DNA of 64,000 nt, from the NCBI RefSeq assembly GCF_016917755.1, contig NZ_CP070326.1, positions 1,612,001 to 1,676,000 on the forward strand, given 5' to 3'. The notes beneath the pieces are model-generated. The model saw only the letters and a program-made list of their open reading frames with translations. It was not told the DNA's origin and did no database searches. This DNA is from Streptomyces noursei (lineage in GTDB: Bacteria; Actinomycetota; Actinomycetes; Streptomycetales; Streptomycetaceae). This document shows, in pieces, positions 1 through 8,623 of this stretch. Made by a program: the position numbers and the translations under genes. Position 1 is the stretch's first letter. The number at the start of each line of letters is the position of its first letter.

Positions 1-316
1 AAGGCGCGGATCCAGCCGATGCGGAGGCCGCCCCAGACGCTCTTGGAAACCGAGCCGACGCTGACGGCGGTCGGATGTCCTGCGGGAGGCGCACCGTCGC
101 CCTGGCGCGCGCCCTCGTGGCGAGGTAGCCGTGCTCGACCAGCGTGCGGTATGCGGCACCGACGGTGGTTCTGCTGGTGCCGAGCACGGCGGCGAGGTCG
201 CGTTCGCTCGGCAGTGCCGCCCCGAGGGAGAGACGTCCGTCCAGGATCAGCAGCCGCAGCCTGTCGGAGAGGCGCTGGTGCGCCGGCCCGGGCCCCTCCT
301 GCCAGGTCCCCATCAT
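1..316 (-). pseudogene. Broken MocR/YczR-type GntR regulator, cut by window edge
   Basis: The minus strand opens with ATG at 316 (or 313) and encodes a GntR winged-helix DNA-binding domain (LPSERDLAAVLGTSRTTV, then AYRTLVEHGYLATR). In MocR regulators a PLP-dependent aminotransferase domain follows, with its catalytic lysine around residue 300. Here a different frame picks up VSVGSVSKSVWGGLRIGWIR, the SK lysine motif of that domain, only about 20 codons after the helix-turn-helix. About 200 residues are therefore missing and the frame is shifted, so the gene looks dead. The 3' end lies outside the window. Divergence from a YczE membrane protein is the usual arrangement for this regulator family, which supports the call. 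Confidence 0.75.
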
Positions 317-348
317 GCGCGCCACCGCGTACGAACTGATCTTCACCG

Positions 349-370
349 AGCCAGCCCAATCAATCTGGCT
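349..370. promoter_or_regulatory. Small inverted repeat between yczR-like and yczE-like genes
   Basis: The divergent intergenic region holds a 6-bp perfect inverted repeat, AGCCAG (349-354) and CTGGCT (365-370). It could be an operator of the now broken MocR regulator. A repeat this short can occur by chance, so this is only a candidate. Confidence 0.25.
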
Positions 371-476
371 ATGGAATCCGAGTCCAGTTGGCGTCAAGGC
401 TTGCGCCATGGCTCCTCCTGCTTCCCGCGCCCAACTGTCCTTCTCGGCCCGTCACGACCGCCCTGTGATCATCCGC

Positions 477-1118
477 ATGAACGCCTTCGCCCAAGTTCGC
501 GCAGGCCGAGCGGGGCGTCGCGTTCCCCAGCTCCTGATCGGCTTGGTGGGATACGGCGCCGCCGTCATGGTGCTCGTCCAATCCGGTCTCGGCACAGCCA
601 GCTGGAGCGTACTCACGGACGGCGCGGCGAAGACTCTCGGCATCTCATTCGGATGGGCCACGAACCTGATCTCGCTCATAGTGCTTCTCGCCTGGATACC
701 CCTGCGCGAACTGCCAGGACTTGGCACGCTCCTCAACGTCGCGATCGTCGGCTTCGCCGCAGACGCGACCGCGGCGGTGCTCCCTTCCCCTCAGGGGACA
801 CTTGCCGAGAGCGGTTACCTGGTAGTCGGCCTCGCCGCGCTGGCCTTCTTTGACGCGCTCTACCTCGGCGCACAGTTCGGGTCGGGACCACGTGACGGCA
901 TCATGACCGGCCTTGTTCGACTCACCCGCCTACCCGTCGCGGTGGTGCGCACCGGCATCGACGTCGCCGTCGCCGGCATCGGCTGGGCTCTCGGTGGAAG
1001 CTTCGGGGCCGGGACGGTACTCGTCGCCCTGTGCATGGGGCCTCTCGTCGGCTACTTTTTGCCGCTTCTGACTGTTCACCTCCCCGCTGCTACGACAGAC
1101 GAACAGTGCGGCCGGTGA
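477..1118 (+). CDS. YczE/YyaS-family integral membrane protein
   Basis: A hydrophobic protein of 213 residues with about five or six membrane segments. It carries the YczE-like pattern: an N-terminal LLIGLVGYGAAVMVLVQSGLG, then a TASWSVL and ISFGWATNLISL stretch, a WIPLREL loop followed by GTLLNVAIVGFAAD, and a GPRDGIMTGL motif. Members are membrane proteins of unknown transport role, commonly next to MocR/YczR regulators, as here. ATG 477 is chosen because the family alignment begins there; ATG 408 in the same frame would add 23 poorly conserved residues. The gene looks intact although its regulator is broken. Confidence 0.8.
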   Translation: MNAFAQVRAGRAGRRVPQLLIGLVGYGAAVMVLVQSGLGTASWSVLTDGAAKTLGISFGWATNLISLIVLLAWIPLRELPGLGTLLNVAIVGFAADATAAVLPSPQGTLAESGYLVVGLAALAFFDALYLGAQFGSGPRDGIMTGLVRLTRLPVAVVRTGIDVAVAGIGWALGGSFGAGTVLVALCMGPLVGYFLPLLTVHLPAATTDEQCGR

Positions 1119-1264
1119 TCGCCAGTACCGCGTCGCTTCACCGGAACGCTCCGCTGTCCGTGGAAAGCCGACGCCGGTTGGTTGAACGCTGCAAACGCGC
1201 CCCCTCGCACACGCGGCCGCTGAGATAGACGGGCATCTCCCGGGCACGTGCGTCGAAGTAGGTG

Positions 1265-1545
1265 AACCGGTACCGGCGCTACGGCGCACTCGGACTGCAC
1301 GACCGGGCATCCACCCCGCCCACAGCCCACGGGCGACGCCTACCTCAGTGATCGAGAAGATCGAAGTCTGGCGGCGGCAGGAGAAGCGGTCCGCGCGGCG
1401 CATCACTCATGAGCCGGCCGAGAGCACCGCTCGTTGGCCCGGGCACATGGTGCACCTGGACATCAAGGAGGTCGGGCGCATTCCCAACGGGGGTGGCCGG
1501 CGCATCCACGGTCGCGACTCAGAGCAGGCCAAGGCCGTTCACGCA
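1265..1545 (+). pseudogene. IS481-family transposase remnant
   Basis: Two adjacent frames encode pieces of an IS481-type DDE integrase. The first, from 1265, reads NRYRRYGALGLHDRAS and ends in a stop. The second, from about 1348, continues VIEKIEVWRRQEKRSARRI and then HMVHLDIKEVGRIPNGGGR with the HGRDS element typical of the start of the catalytic core. The frame breaks between them and the rest of the core is absent. No intact terminal repeats were seen. It is a decayed insertion-sequence scar. Confidence 0.7.
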
Positions 1546-1570
1546 GTTCACCGAGCACGGGGTTCCCAAG

Positions 1571-1603
1571 CAGTTGCCGAGCGGTTGCCGAGCAGTTGCC
1601 GAG
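1571..1603 (+). repeat. Three tandem 11-bp units
   Basis: Three adjacent copies of an 11-base unit (C[A/G]GTTGCCGAG) lie directly after the IS481 remnant. This looks like slippage in degraded DNA; no function is evident. Confidence 0.6.
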
Positions 1604-1756
1604 CATTGGCGGGCCGCACCACATCGAGACTTCATCGTCATTTCAACGCCACCCATGACAGTGGACCGAACAAAGCGCCGGCCAGCCAGTCGTGCGCCTG
1701 CCGCGTCCGCACCCCTCTCCGTAGGTGCGCGCCCTCAGCGAGTGAACGGGTTCCCC

Positions 1757-2152
1757 ATGAACGATCTTCTGCACAAGCTGGTCTCCACCGTCATCACCGG
1801 CGCGCTGATCGCCCTGGTGGGATACCTCAGCGTGACCGTACGCAGGCGTCGGGTCGCCCGCGAGGAGGCCGCCGCGCCGGCCCCCGTCGAGGACCCCACC
1901 CAGAGCCTGCTCCGACAGGCCCAGCAACTGGACGTCAGCCGGGACGAGTTGGCGATCCAGGGCCGGCAGGCAGAGGCACTGGCCCGGGCCGGGGAGGCCG
2001 CCGACGCCTGGCGCGCGCTCACCCGGGCCCGGCCGGGGCGGTTCCAGGCGGAACGCAGGGCAGCGCTGGACCGGCTGAGCGAACTCCTGGACGCCGAGGG
2101 GCAGGAGCAGCAGGCCGCCCAGATCCGCCAGGAAGCCACCGGCCTTTCCTGA
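1757..2152 (+). CDS. Small membrane-anchored protein, unknown function
   Basis: A 131-residue protein starting MNDLLHKLVSTVITG. One hydrophobic segment at about residues 5-25 is followed by an arginine patch (VRRRRVAR), then a charged, alanine-rich, probably helical cytoplasmic domain with heptad-like spacing (QAQQLDVSRDELAIQGRQAE) ending in EATGLS. A TPR-like role in protein contacts is possible but unproven. The next gene starts 20 bases downstream in the same direction, so the two are probably cotranscribed. I do not recognise the family. Confidence 0.6.
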   Translation: MNDLLHKLVSTVITGALIALVGYLSVTVRRRRVAREEAAAPAPVEDPTQSLLRQAQQLDVSRDELAIQGRQAEALARAGEAADAWRALTRARPGRFQAERRAALDRLSELLDAEGQEQQAAQIRQEATGLS

Positions 2153-2172
2153 CCGAGCGAGGAGAAGCATCC

Positions 2173-2823
2173 GTGCCCGCCGCGATCTGGACCGGCCGGA
2201 ACGCCACCCCCGAGCAGACCGCTGCCGACATCACCGCAGCGCTGTGCGACGAACTCGGCCTCACCGCACCACCGTTGGCCATGACACTGCCGGCCGAGAG
2301 CACCGGCGTACCGGCCGGCAGTCTTCTGCCCCCGCGCGCACGGTTCAGCGGAATGCCCGTGCCGACGCACTGCTTCCTCTACATCGACGCCCAGTCCCCC
2401 AGGCCCTTCGAACTCCGCGCCTCGGTCCTGACCGGACGCTCGGGCATCCGCCGAAGCCTGGGCCTGGGACATCTCCTCTACGCGGTGCCCCTGGAACCAA
2501 CGGTCACCTCCATCATCGAACTGAACACGCCCGGCGGCGCCACCTCCGCCCGCTTCGAGGGAGCCCCCGCGACCACTGACCGCCTGAACCAGGACGCGCA
2601 CCTCGTCGACGCGGCCCGCGCGTTGACGCCCACCACGGCCGGACCGGACCGGAACCACACCTGGCAGGTGGCCCGCCGACTGGCGATCGAGCCACTTCCC
2701 GAGAGTCCCGAGGGTTCGGTCCTGCTCGTCCAGACCCTGCACCGCCCCACAACCCGCGCCTGGTCCCTCTGCGCCGCCGCGGTGCTGGACTTCGCGGATC
2801 GGGTGGAAACGGTCCTGGGGTAG
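2173..2823 (+). CDS. Hypothetical protein, 216 aa
   Basis: GTG at 2173 follows a good Shine-Dalgarno (GAGGAG) nine bases upstream. The product is soluble, with no signal peptide or membrane segment. It has a proline-rich middle and a strand-rich pattern (THCFLYIDAQSPRPFELRAS; LEPTVTSIIELNTPGG). I see no catalytic motif and do not recognise the family. It probably forms a two-gene operon with the small membrane protein upstream and ends at TAG just before a terminator-like hairpin. Confidence 0.6.
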   Translation: MPAAIWTGRNATPEQTAADITAALCDELGLTAPPLAMTLPAESTGVPAGSLLPPRARFSGMPVPTHCFLYIDAQSPRPFELRASVLTGRSGIRRSLGLGHLLYAVPLEPTVTSIIELNTPGGATSARFEGAPATTDRLNQDAHLVDAARALTPTTAGPDRNHTWQVARRLAIEPLPESPEGSVLLVQTLHRPTTRAWSLCAAAVLDFADRVETVLG

Positions 2824-3038
2824 TGCCGGTTCAGGGTCGCGACGCCGCGATCGGCCGGACTTCCAGCCCGCGCGGAATGCCGCCAATGGAGATCACGCTC
2901 GTGAGGCGGCTCTCGGGACGTCGACCACGCTCTGCGGTCGAGGGGCACCAGCACTGTCGGGCGGCCACCCCGGGCCGGGCCTGCTCCGCGAACGGGGAGT
3001 TCGCCCCTTGCCGGGCTCGCGCGCCTCGTAGCACGACC

Positions 3039-3071
3039 ATGGTCGGAGCCTGGCAGGCAAGCTCCGACCAT
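3039..3071. terminator. Stem-loop between convergent genes
   Basis: A perfect 11-bp inverted repeat, ATGGTCGGAGC (3039-3049) and GCTCCGACCAT (3061-3071), with an 11-base loop. It lies between the convergent genes ending at 2823 and 3239, so it could terminate both. There is no T tract, as is usual in high-GC actinomycetes. Confidence 0.5.
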
Positions 3072-3075
3072 CTGT

Positions 3076-3111
3076 TACGACACCCGCTACGGCACCCGCT
3101 ACGGCACCCAC
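3076..3111 (+). repeat. Three tandem 12-bp units
   Basis: Three copies of a 12-base unit (TACGGCACCCGC and near copies) follow the hairpin within the 415-base gap between the convergent genes. Nothing else recognisable is in this gap. Confidence 0.6.
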
Positions 3112-3238
3112 ACCCCGGGGCCGCTGGCCCTGCGCTGTTGGCGTGGACCCGTACGGCACTGGCTACCGGGGACGCAGGGGTGGATGTGTCGGTCTGATTC
3201 GATGTTCAGGCCATGGACGCTCCGGGGCTTCCAGTCGG

Positions 3239-3484
3239 TCAGGCCGAGTCGCCTGTCTCGGAGTAGTTGGAGCCGTCATAGAGGTCCCGGACGGTGTGCA
3301 GCGCTTTGCCGAAGGTTGCCGCCGCAGTGCAGCCCATCTGCGCCCCGGAGGCACACATCTGCGGGTCGGCGTCGGCTGCTGCACCGGGCCTCGGTACAGG
3401 GGCAGCGTTGGCAACCGGCGCGATGAGTGCGGTAGCGGACACAGCAAGGGCAGCCGCTGCGAGAACAGTGCGAAGTTTCGTCAT
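3239..3484 (-). CDS. Small secreted protein, 81 aa
   Basis: The N-terminus MTKLRTVLAAAALAVSATAL followed by IAPVANAAPVP is a clear Sec signal peptide with a probable cleavage site after ANA. The mature part is about 52 residues, contains two cysteines (QMCASGAQMGCTAA) that could form a disulfide, and ends YSETGDSA. There is no known domain. Small secreted proteins of this kind are common in Streptomyces; the function is unknown. Confidence 0.7.
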   Translation of the reverse strand: MTKLRTVLAAAALAVSATALIAPVANAAPVPRPGAAADADPQMCASGAQMGCTAAATFGKALHTVRDLYDGSNYSETGDSA

Positions 3485-3605
3485 GTGTTGATCAACGACG
3501 AGACTAACGGTCGGTAATGTACGTCGAAGGCAAGGTCCACCCAGCCTGAGCCGGTCACGGTCGGCAAGGGTCTCCGCACAATCGTCGCCGCACCCGGCTG
3601 GCTGC

Positions 3606-3953
3606 TCAGACCTGCACGCGCTGCCAGTGGCCTCGCCGGGTCCACTCGCCGTCGTCCTGCGCCCAGCTCGTCACCAGGGCCGCGACCTCGTCGTGGCCCT
3701 TCATGGCGTAGGGCGGCGCCACGATGGTGCGGAAGTGCTGGTCGGGTCCGCCGTCGCGGTACTCCACGAGGCAACTCCCGTCCTCCGCGAGGTGGACCTG
3801 GATGTAGTACTGCTCCGGATCGCGGCCGTCCGCGCGTTCCACGACGAGGAACGGCAGCGCCAGGTTCAGCTCGCTGAGCAGGTCGTAGAGGGTGTCCGCG
3901 TCGGGACTGTCGTGCACGGCCCCGGTAGCGGTGTGGACGCGGGTGGCGGTCAT
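3606..3953 (-). CDS. Imm1-like immunity protein
   Basis: A 115-residue cytoplasmic protein, start ATG 3953. The pattern PFLVVERADG, then YYIQVHLAEDGSCLVEYRDG, GPDQHFRT, and a C-terminal DEVAALVTSWAQDDGEW followed by WQRVQV fits the Imm1 family, which often protects against deaminase-fold or other toxins of polymorphic toxin systems. Its start overlaps the stop of the preceding gene by four bases (ATGA), so it is translationally coupled at the end of the RHS operon. Imm1 proteins are not normally paired with HNH nucleases, so it may be an orphan immunity gene kept against toxins of relatives. Confidence 0.6.
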   Translation of the reverse strand: MTATRVHTATGAVHDSPDADTLYDLLSELNLALPFLVVERADGRDPEQYYIQVHLAEDGSCLVEYRDGGPDQHFRTIVAPPYAMKGHDEVAALVTSWAQDDGEWTRRGHWQRVQV

Positions 3954-4687
3954 ACGGCCTCCTCCGGGCGCAGCACCGACTGATCGGCCAGCGCGACGAG
4001 ATCGTCCCCGGTCGTCCGGATCGGTCCGTCCGGCCCGTGCACCGTCAGGGTGTCGTGGTACTCCGCCCGGAAGATGGCGCCGAGGCGGTTCTCCCACTCG
4101 ACATGGCTGCCGGAGGCGCCGGGCAGGAGGGAGAGTTCATACCGCAGGACGTCCAGGGTCGCCAGGCCGCGGTCCGGGCCTTCGCTGTGGCTCCCGGTGC
4201 GTTCGTTGCGGTAGCGCATGCGCAGGAAGGGAACCGGGTCGCGCCGCAGTCGTGTGGGCTGCAGGCCGCGGTCGAATTGGTGGCGGGCCTCCGCCAGGCT
4301 CTCCGAGCCGGCGAACTCCTGCCGCCAGGCAGGGAAGAGCGCCACCGTCGCCTTGTGGAGGTCGGTGTCCTCCTGGCTGTGGTATTCGTGCACCTCCGGT
4401 CCGACGGCGGCGACCGTGTCGAAGTCCCACCCGGGGCAGGCGAGCCCGTCCAGCGTCACCAGCGGGCGGTCGCCGTCGAGCAGCTGTTCCGCGTGGTCGC
4501 GGGCCAGTTCCAGCACGGCGCGGGCCAGTGCCGGGTCGTACTCGCCCATGACGCGCATCTCCAGCACGCGGTCCCCGGAGACCACGGCGTCGAACGAGAA
4601 GATCATGCGTGACCAGTGCCAGGCGTCCGGCACGCCAGGTACGGGCTCGGCGCCGGGCTGGGCGGCCAGCTTCGACGTCAGGTCCAT
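3950..4687 (-). CDS. Putative immunity/partner protein of RHS toxin
   Basis: A 245-residue soluble protein that starts 33 bases after the RHS toxin gene and overlaps the Imm1-like gene downstream. It has no signal peptide and no motif I recognise. It is acidic and rich in aromatic residues (DAWHWSRMIFSFDAVV; CPGWDFDTVAAVG; EYHDTLTVHGPDGPI). The gene immediately after a polymorphic toxin usually encodes its cognate immunity protein, so by position this is the best candidate for neutralising the nuclease. That role is inference only. Confidence 0.5.
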   Translation of the reverse strand: MDLTSKLAAQPGAEPVPGVPDAWHWSRMIFSFDAVVSGDRVLEMRVMGEYDPALARAVLELARDHAEQLLDGDRPLVTLDGLACPGWDFDTVAAVGPEVHEYHSQEDTDLHKATVALFPAWRQEFAGSESLAEARHQFDRGLQPTRLRRDPVPFLRMRYRNERTGSHSEGPDRGLATLDVLRYELSLLPGASGSHVEWENRLGAIFRAEYHDTLTVHGPDGPIRTTGDDLVALADQSVLRPEEAV

Positions 4688-4720
4688 GATGGGTGGCTCC
4701 TCAGGGGGTGGGGCTCCTGC

Positions 4721-7700
4721 TCAGCAGGAGGAGTAGTTCGGGCCGGTGTCCTGGCGGTAGGTGGAGGTCATCTTGCCTCCGCCGCTGGAGTTGTTCTTGC
4801 GGGACATGGGCTCCATGTTATTGGCGTCGTTGTAGAAGTCGTTGCGGGTGGCGCGGTCGGAGTTGTAGCCCGTTTTGTTCCAGTGGTCGACGACCGGGTG
4901 CAGGTGCTCGTACGTGAGCTCGTCCTTTCCGGCGGGCACCGGCTCGCCCTTGGAGTTGAACCAGTTGAGCTGGTCCCGTGGGATGCGCTGGCCGGCCTCC
5001 GGGTGGCCGGCCGGGAAGCGCGGAACGCCGCCCTGCGTCTGGCCTTCGACCGTCCACTGGCTTGTCATGGCGTCGTGGGTCGACTGTCGGTAACTGCCGG
5101 GATATTCGGTGTCGCGGTTGTGGGTCGCCGGACCGTTCGGGTTCGGGATGAAGCGGCCGTTCGGTCCCCGCTGTGGCGTCAGCCCGAGGGGGTCTGCGAC
5201 GGTGAGCGGGTTGTCGACGTACGCGTAGTGGTTGGGGGCCGCCACCAGCCCCAGTGGGTCGGGGGTGAGGTAGCGGGCCGTCTCCGGGTCGTAGTGGCGG
5301 AAGTAGTTGTAGTTCCACCCGGTCTCGGCGTCGGCGTACTGGCCGGGGAACCGCAGGGGGCAGGTGTCCGCCGGCCCGTCGCCGACCGGCATGCCCCAGG
5401 CGGTGGTGCGCAGCCGCCAGGTGATCCGTCCGTCCGGGGTGACCAGCTCGGTCGGGGCGCCCGAGACGTCGGTGACCACGGTGTGGAAGTCGACGCGGCC
5501 CTCGGTGTGGACGACGGTCTGGGTGAGCGGCCGGTGGGTGCCGGAGTGGTAGTCCCAGACGGTCGCGGTGCCGTCCGACGTCACTTGCTCCGCGAGTCGG
5601 GTGCCGTCCCAGACGAAACGGACCTCCTGGGCCGGGCGCCCGTCACCGTCGAGGCGACGCTTGGCGGTGCGCCGGCCCGCCGTGTCGTACTCGTACGTCC
5701 AATGTGTGCCGTCGGGCAGCACGGCGTCGGTGAGTTGGTCCGCCGTGTTCCACGCGAAAGAGGCAGTACGGGTCTGGCCGTTGAGGAGCCGCGTGGTGCG
5801 GCGCACCATGCGGCCGTCCTCGTCGTACGCGTAGGTGCGGCGTCCGCACCGCTCAAGGCGGTTGCCGGTGAATGTGCGCTCCGGGCCGGCGGTCTGGTCG
5901 CCGGGAACCTCGGCGTGGGTGAGGTTCCCGGCACTGTCGTAGGCGTAGGTCTCGGTCCAGTCCTGGGCGCGCACGGCGGTGACCCGGCCATCGGGATCGA
6001 GCTCGAAGTGCCGTGTGCCGCCCGCCGAGTCCGTGACGCCGCGGAGGTGGCCGTCCGCGCGGTAGGCGTAGGCGCGGTGCTGGAGGGTGTCGGCACCGCG
6101 GGTGACGGCCTGGGAGCTGAGCCGGCCCGCACTGTCCCACTCCTGGGAGAGGACGAGGTCGGGGCCGATGAGGCGGCGCACCTCCCGGTCCGCGTCGTCG
6201 AAGGCGAAGCCCACTCGGTCACCCCCGACGTCGAGGGTGGCCGGCCGCCCCGCGGCGTCGTACGACCACGTGGAGAGCACTCCGCTGGGGGTGCGCCGGC
6301 TGGTGCGCCGTCCCAGTGCGTCGTAGGTCCAGGTCGTGGTGCGGCCGTTGATGTCCTCGGAGAGCTTGCGGCCGAGGACGTCGTAGGTGTGGGCGACGGT
6401 GGTGGTGGCGTTGGCGGACCGCAGCAGGCAGCCGGCCGGGTCGTACGCGAAGGTGGCGATGCCGTCGGGCGAGTGCTCCTCGACGGTGCGGCCGAGCTCG
6501 TCGCGGACGAACACCGTGGTGCGGCCGGCAGCGGTGGTGCGGGCGGCGAGATTGCCCGTGGGGTCGGGCCGGTACTCCACGGCCCGGCCCTGGAAGTCGC
6601 TCTCCCGGACGAGGTGGCCGACGGCGTCGTATGCGTAGTCCCAGGTGTGGCCGCGCGGATCGGTGACGGTGGTGAGCCGCAGCTCGGTGTCGTGCGCGAA
6701 GGTATAGGTGGTCCCGTCGGGGGCGGTGCGTGTGACGGGGATGCCGAAGTGGGTGTACGTGAACCGGGACACCTGACCCAGTCGGTCGGTGTGGGCCACG
6801 AGATTGCCCTCACCGTCCCACTCCCATATCTCGGTCGCGCCGTCGGCGAACTCCCGCCACGCCGGCTTGCCCTCGGCGGTCCAGCCGAAGCGCTCGGTGC
6901 GCCCGCAGGCGTCGGTGTAGGAGCTGACCCGGCCGAACGCGTCGCGTTCGACGACCGTGGTGTGGCCCAAGGGATCGGTGACTGCCAGTGGCAGGCCGGC
7001 CGCGTTGCCGGCCACGGAGCGGGTGTGGCCGAGGGCGTCGGTGACCGCGGACAGCCTTCCGTGGTCGTAGGCGAAGCTGGTGACGGCACCGGTCGGATCC
7101 GTGGTGCGGACCTGGTTGCCGCGGGCGTCGTACTCGTGCCGCCAGGTCGCGCCGTCCACCTCGACGATCTCGACCGGCAGGCCCAGTGCGTTGTAGGTGG
7201 CGCGGGTGGTGCGGCCGTCGGGGCGGGTGACGATGGTGAGGTTGCCGTCGTCGTAGGTGTAGCTGCTGGTGTGGCCCAGCTCGTCGGTGACCGAGGCGAG
7301 CAGGTCCCGGCCGGTCCAGGTGCGGTGCGTGCGGTGGCCCTCGGTGTTGGTCCAACCGGTGAGGCGCCGCTGCTCGTCGTAGTGGTAGACGGTGGTGCGG
7401 CCGAGGGAGTTGGTGTAGCTGTTGGCACGGTTGCGGACGTCGTAGGTGAGGGTGCAGGACAGGTAACCGTCGGATCCGGTGCCGCGCACGCAGCGGTCGG
7501 CGCCGTCGTACTCCCAGCGGTACCAGCCGCCGTTGCGGTCGACGCGTTCGACGATGCGACCCGTCTCGTCGTGGTGGAAGCGCTCGGTGTGGCCGAGTGC
7601 GTCGGTGACCGCGGTGAGTTGGCCGTCGTCGTAGCCGTAGCGTCGTAGGACCGTGCCGGCCTCGCCGTCCTCGGTACCGAGGAGGCGGAGGGCCACGACC

Positions 7701-8623
7701 CGGTCGCCGTCGGTGTCGACGGCAATGCGGTACCCGCCGCTGTGCCGGATCTCGAAGGGGGTGCCGTCGTCGTCGCGCCAGATGTCGACTCGGTGGCCGT
7801 TGCGGTCGGTCACGGTCTGGAGGGGGAGGGTCACCCGGCCGGCCGCGGCCTCCGCCGGGGTCACGGTGGCCGGCATGAAGTGCAGGGTGTGCCCGGTGTC
7901 GGGGTCGGTGACGAGGATCTCGCCGGCCGGTGTCCCGTCCCACCGCAGCTCCCGGCGGGGGCCGTGGTGGGGAAGGTTGACGGTGTTCGGGGCCGGCACG
8001 TCGTACGAGAGCAGCATGCCGTCCGCGGTGGCGAGCACGAGTCCCCGTTCGTCGGCCTCCAGACGCTGGTCCAAGGTGGAGGCCCAGGAACTGCCGAACC
8101 ACTGACCGCACCGGTAGGAAGACAGGTGGGTGCGCTCGACGACGAGATCGAGCAGACCGGGCAGGCGCACGTCGGTCGCGCTGAGGATCATCTCGCCCGA
8201 CACCAGGTCGATGGGGTCGCCGCCCTTGCAGCGGCCGCCCGCCGGCTTGGACGAGCCGACTCCGTCCCGGTTCGCCCCGTCCCGCAGTGAGGGATCGGAG
8301 GAGTTCGGCCGACCGGAACCCGGGCCCTTCGCAGGGCCCTTGGGGCCCTTGGGGCCCTCACCCCCCGGCCCGCCCGACGTGTGCGGCGACGAGGAGGGAG
8401 AGACATGGGGATCCTTGGGCATGTCACCGTGCCGGCCCTTGAGGATGCCCTCCATCTCCGACGCATGCTTCGCGTCCGTTTCGGCGTGGTTCTTCGCCAC
8501 CTGCCGCAGACGGTCGCCCGTATCGTGATAGAGGTTCTTGACTGCCTTGCCGGCGTCCTCGCCGAGGGTCTTGCCGAGCCGTTGTGCGCCGTCCTCCAGC
8601 GCTTTGACGATGCGGTTCGTCAC
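4721..8623 (-). CDS. RHS-repeat polymorphic toxin with HNH/EndoVII-type C-terminal nuclease
   Basis: A 1300-residue protein from GTG 8623, whose start overlaps the stop of the WXG-like gene. Residues 1-60 are helical, 70-130 a Pro/Gly/Ser linker, and about 133-210 a DUF6531-type entry (GDPIDLVSGEMILSATDV). A long array of YD repeats follows (e.g. YDDGQLTAVTDALGHT), ending in the RHS core seal around DPLGLVAAPNHYAYVDNPL and VADPLGL. The last 150 or so residues are the toxin: LTYEHLHPVVDHWNKTG, then RNDFYNDANNMEPMSRKNNS, matching GH-E/HNH-EndoVII toxin domains with His and Asn metal-site residues. It probably kills competitors by DNA cleavage. There is no signal peptide; export is probably with its WXG-like partner. 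Confidence 0.85.
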   Translation of the reverse strand: MTNRIVKALEDGAQRLGKTLGEDAGKAVKNLYHDTGDRLRQVAKNHAETDAKHASEMEGILKGRHGDMPKDPHVSPSSSPHTSGGPGGEGPKGPKGPAKGPGSGRPNSSDPSLRDGANRDGVGSSKPAGGRCKGGDPIDLVSGEMILSATDVRLPGLLDLVVERTHLSSYRCGQWFGSSWASTLDQRLEADERGLVLATADGMLLSYDVPAPNTVNLPHHGPRRELRWDGTPAGEILVTDPDTGHTLHFMPATVTPAEAAAGRVTLPLQTVTDRNGHRVDIWRDDDGTPFEIRHSGGYRIAVDTDGDRVVALRLLGTEDGEAGTVLRRYGYDDGQLTAVTDALGHTERFHHDETGRIVERVDRNGGWYRWEYDGADRCVRGTGSDGYLSCTLTYDVRNRANSYTNSLGRTTVYHYDEQRRLTGWTNTEGHRTHRTWTGRDLLASVTDELGHTSSYTYDDGNLTIVTRPDGRTTRATYNALGLPVEIVEVDGATWRHEYDARGNQVRTTDPTGAVTSFAYDHGRLSAVTDALGHTRSVAGNAAGLPLAVTDPLGHTTVVERDAFGRVSSYTDACGRTERFGWTAEGKPAWREFADGATEIWEWDGEGNLVAHTDRLGQVSRFTYTHFGIPVTRTAPDGTTYTFAHDTELRLTTVTDPRGHTWDYAYDAVGHLVRESDFQGRAVEYRPDPTGNLAARTTAAGRTTVFVRDELGRTVEEHSPDGIATFAYDPAGCLLRSANATTTVAHTYDVLGRKLSEDINGRTTTWTYDALGRRTSRRTPSGVLSTWSYDAAGRPATLDVGGDRVGFAFDDADREVRRLIGPDLVLSQEWDSAGRLSSQAVTRGADTLQHRAYAYRADGHLRGVTDSAGGTRHFELDPDGRVTAVRAQDWTETYAYDSAGNLTHAEVPGDQTAGPERTFTGNRLERCGRRTYAYDEDGRMVRRTTRLLNGQTRTASFAWNTADQLTDAVLPDGTHWTYEYDTAGRRTAKRRLDGDGRPAQEVRFVWDGTRLAEQVTSDGTATVWDYHSGTHRPLTQTVVHTEGRVDFHTVVTDVSGAPTELVTPDGRITWRLRTTAWGMPVGDGPADTCPLRFPGQYADAETGWNYNYFRHYDPETARYLTPDPLGLVAAPNHYAYVDNPLTVADPLGLTPQRGPNGRFIPNPNGPATHNRDTEYPGSYRQSTHDAMTSQWTVEGQTQGGVPRFPAGHPEAGQRIPRDQLNWFNSKGEPVPAGKDELTYEHLHPVVDHWNKTGYNSDRATRNDFYNDANNMEPMSRKNNSSGGGKMTSTYRQDTGPNYSSC

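Noticed and set aside
1348..1756. N-terminal extension joining the IS481 remnant to the gene at 2173
   Set aside because: The frame is open by chance from 1348 to 2823, but the first part is transposase and the second has its own ribosome site and GTG at 2173.
4616..7648. 1010-codon open frame on the plus strand
   Set aside because: Antisense to the RHS gene. YD-repeat coding DNA of high GC leaves the opposite strand open; the composition is Val/Gly/Arg-rich with no family resemblance.
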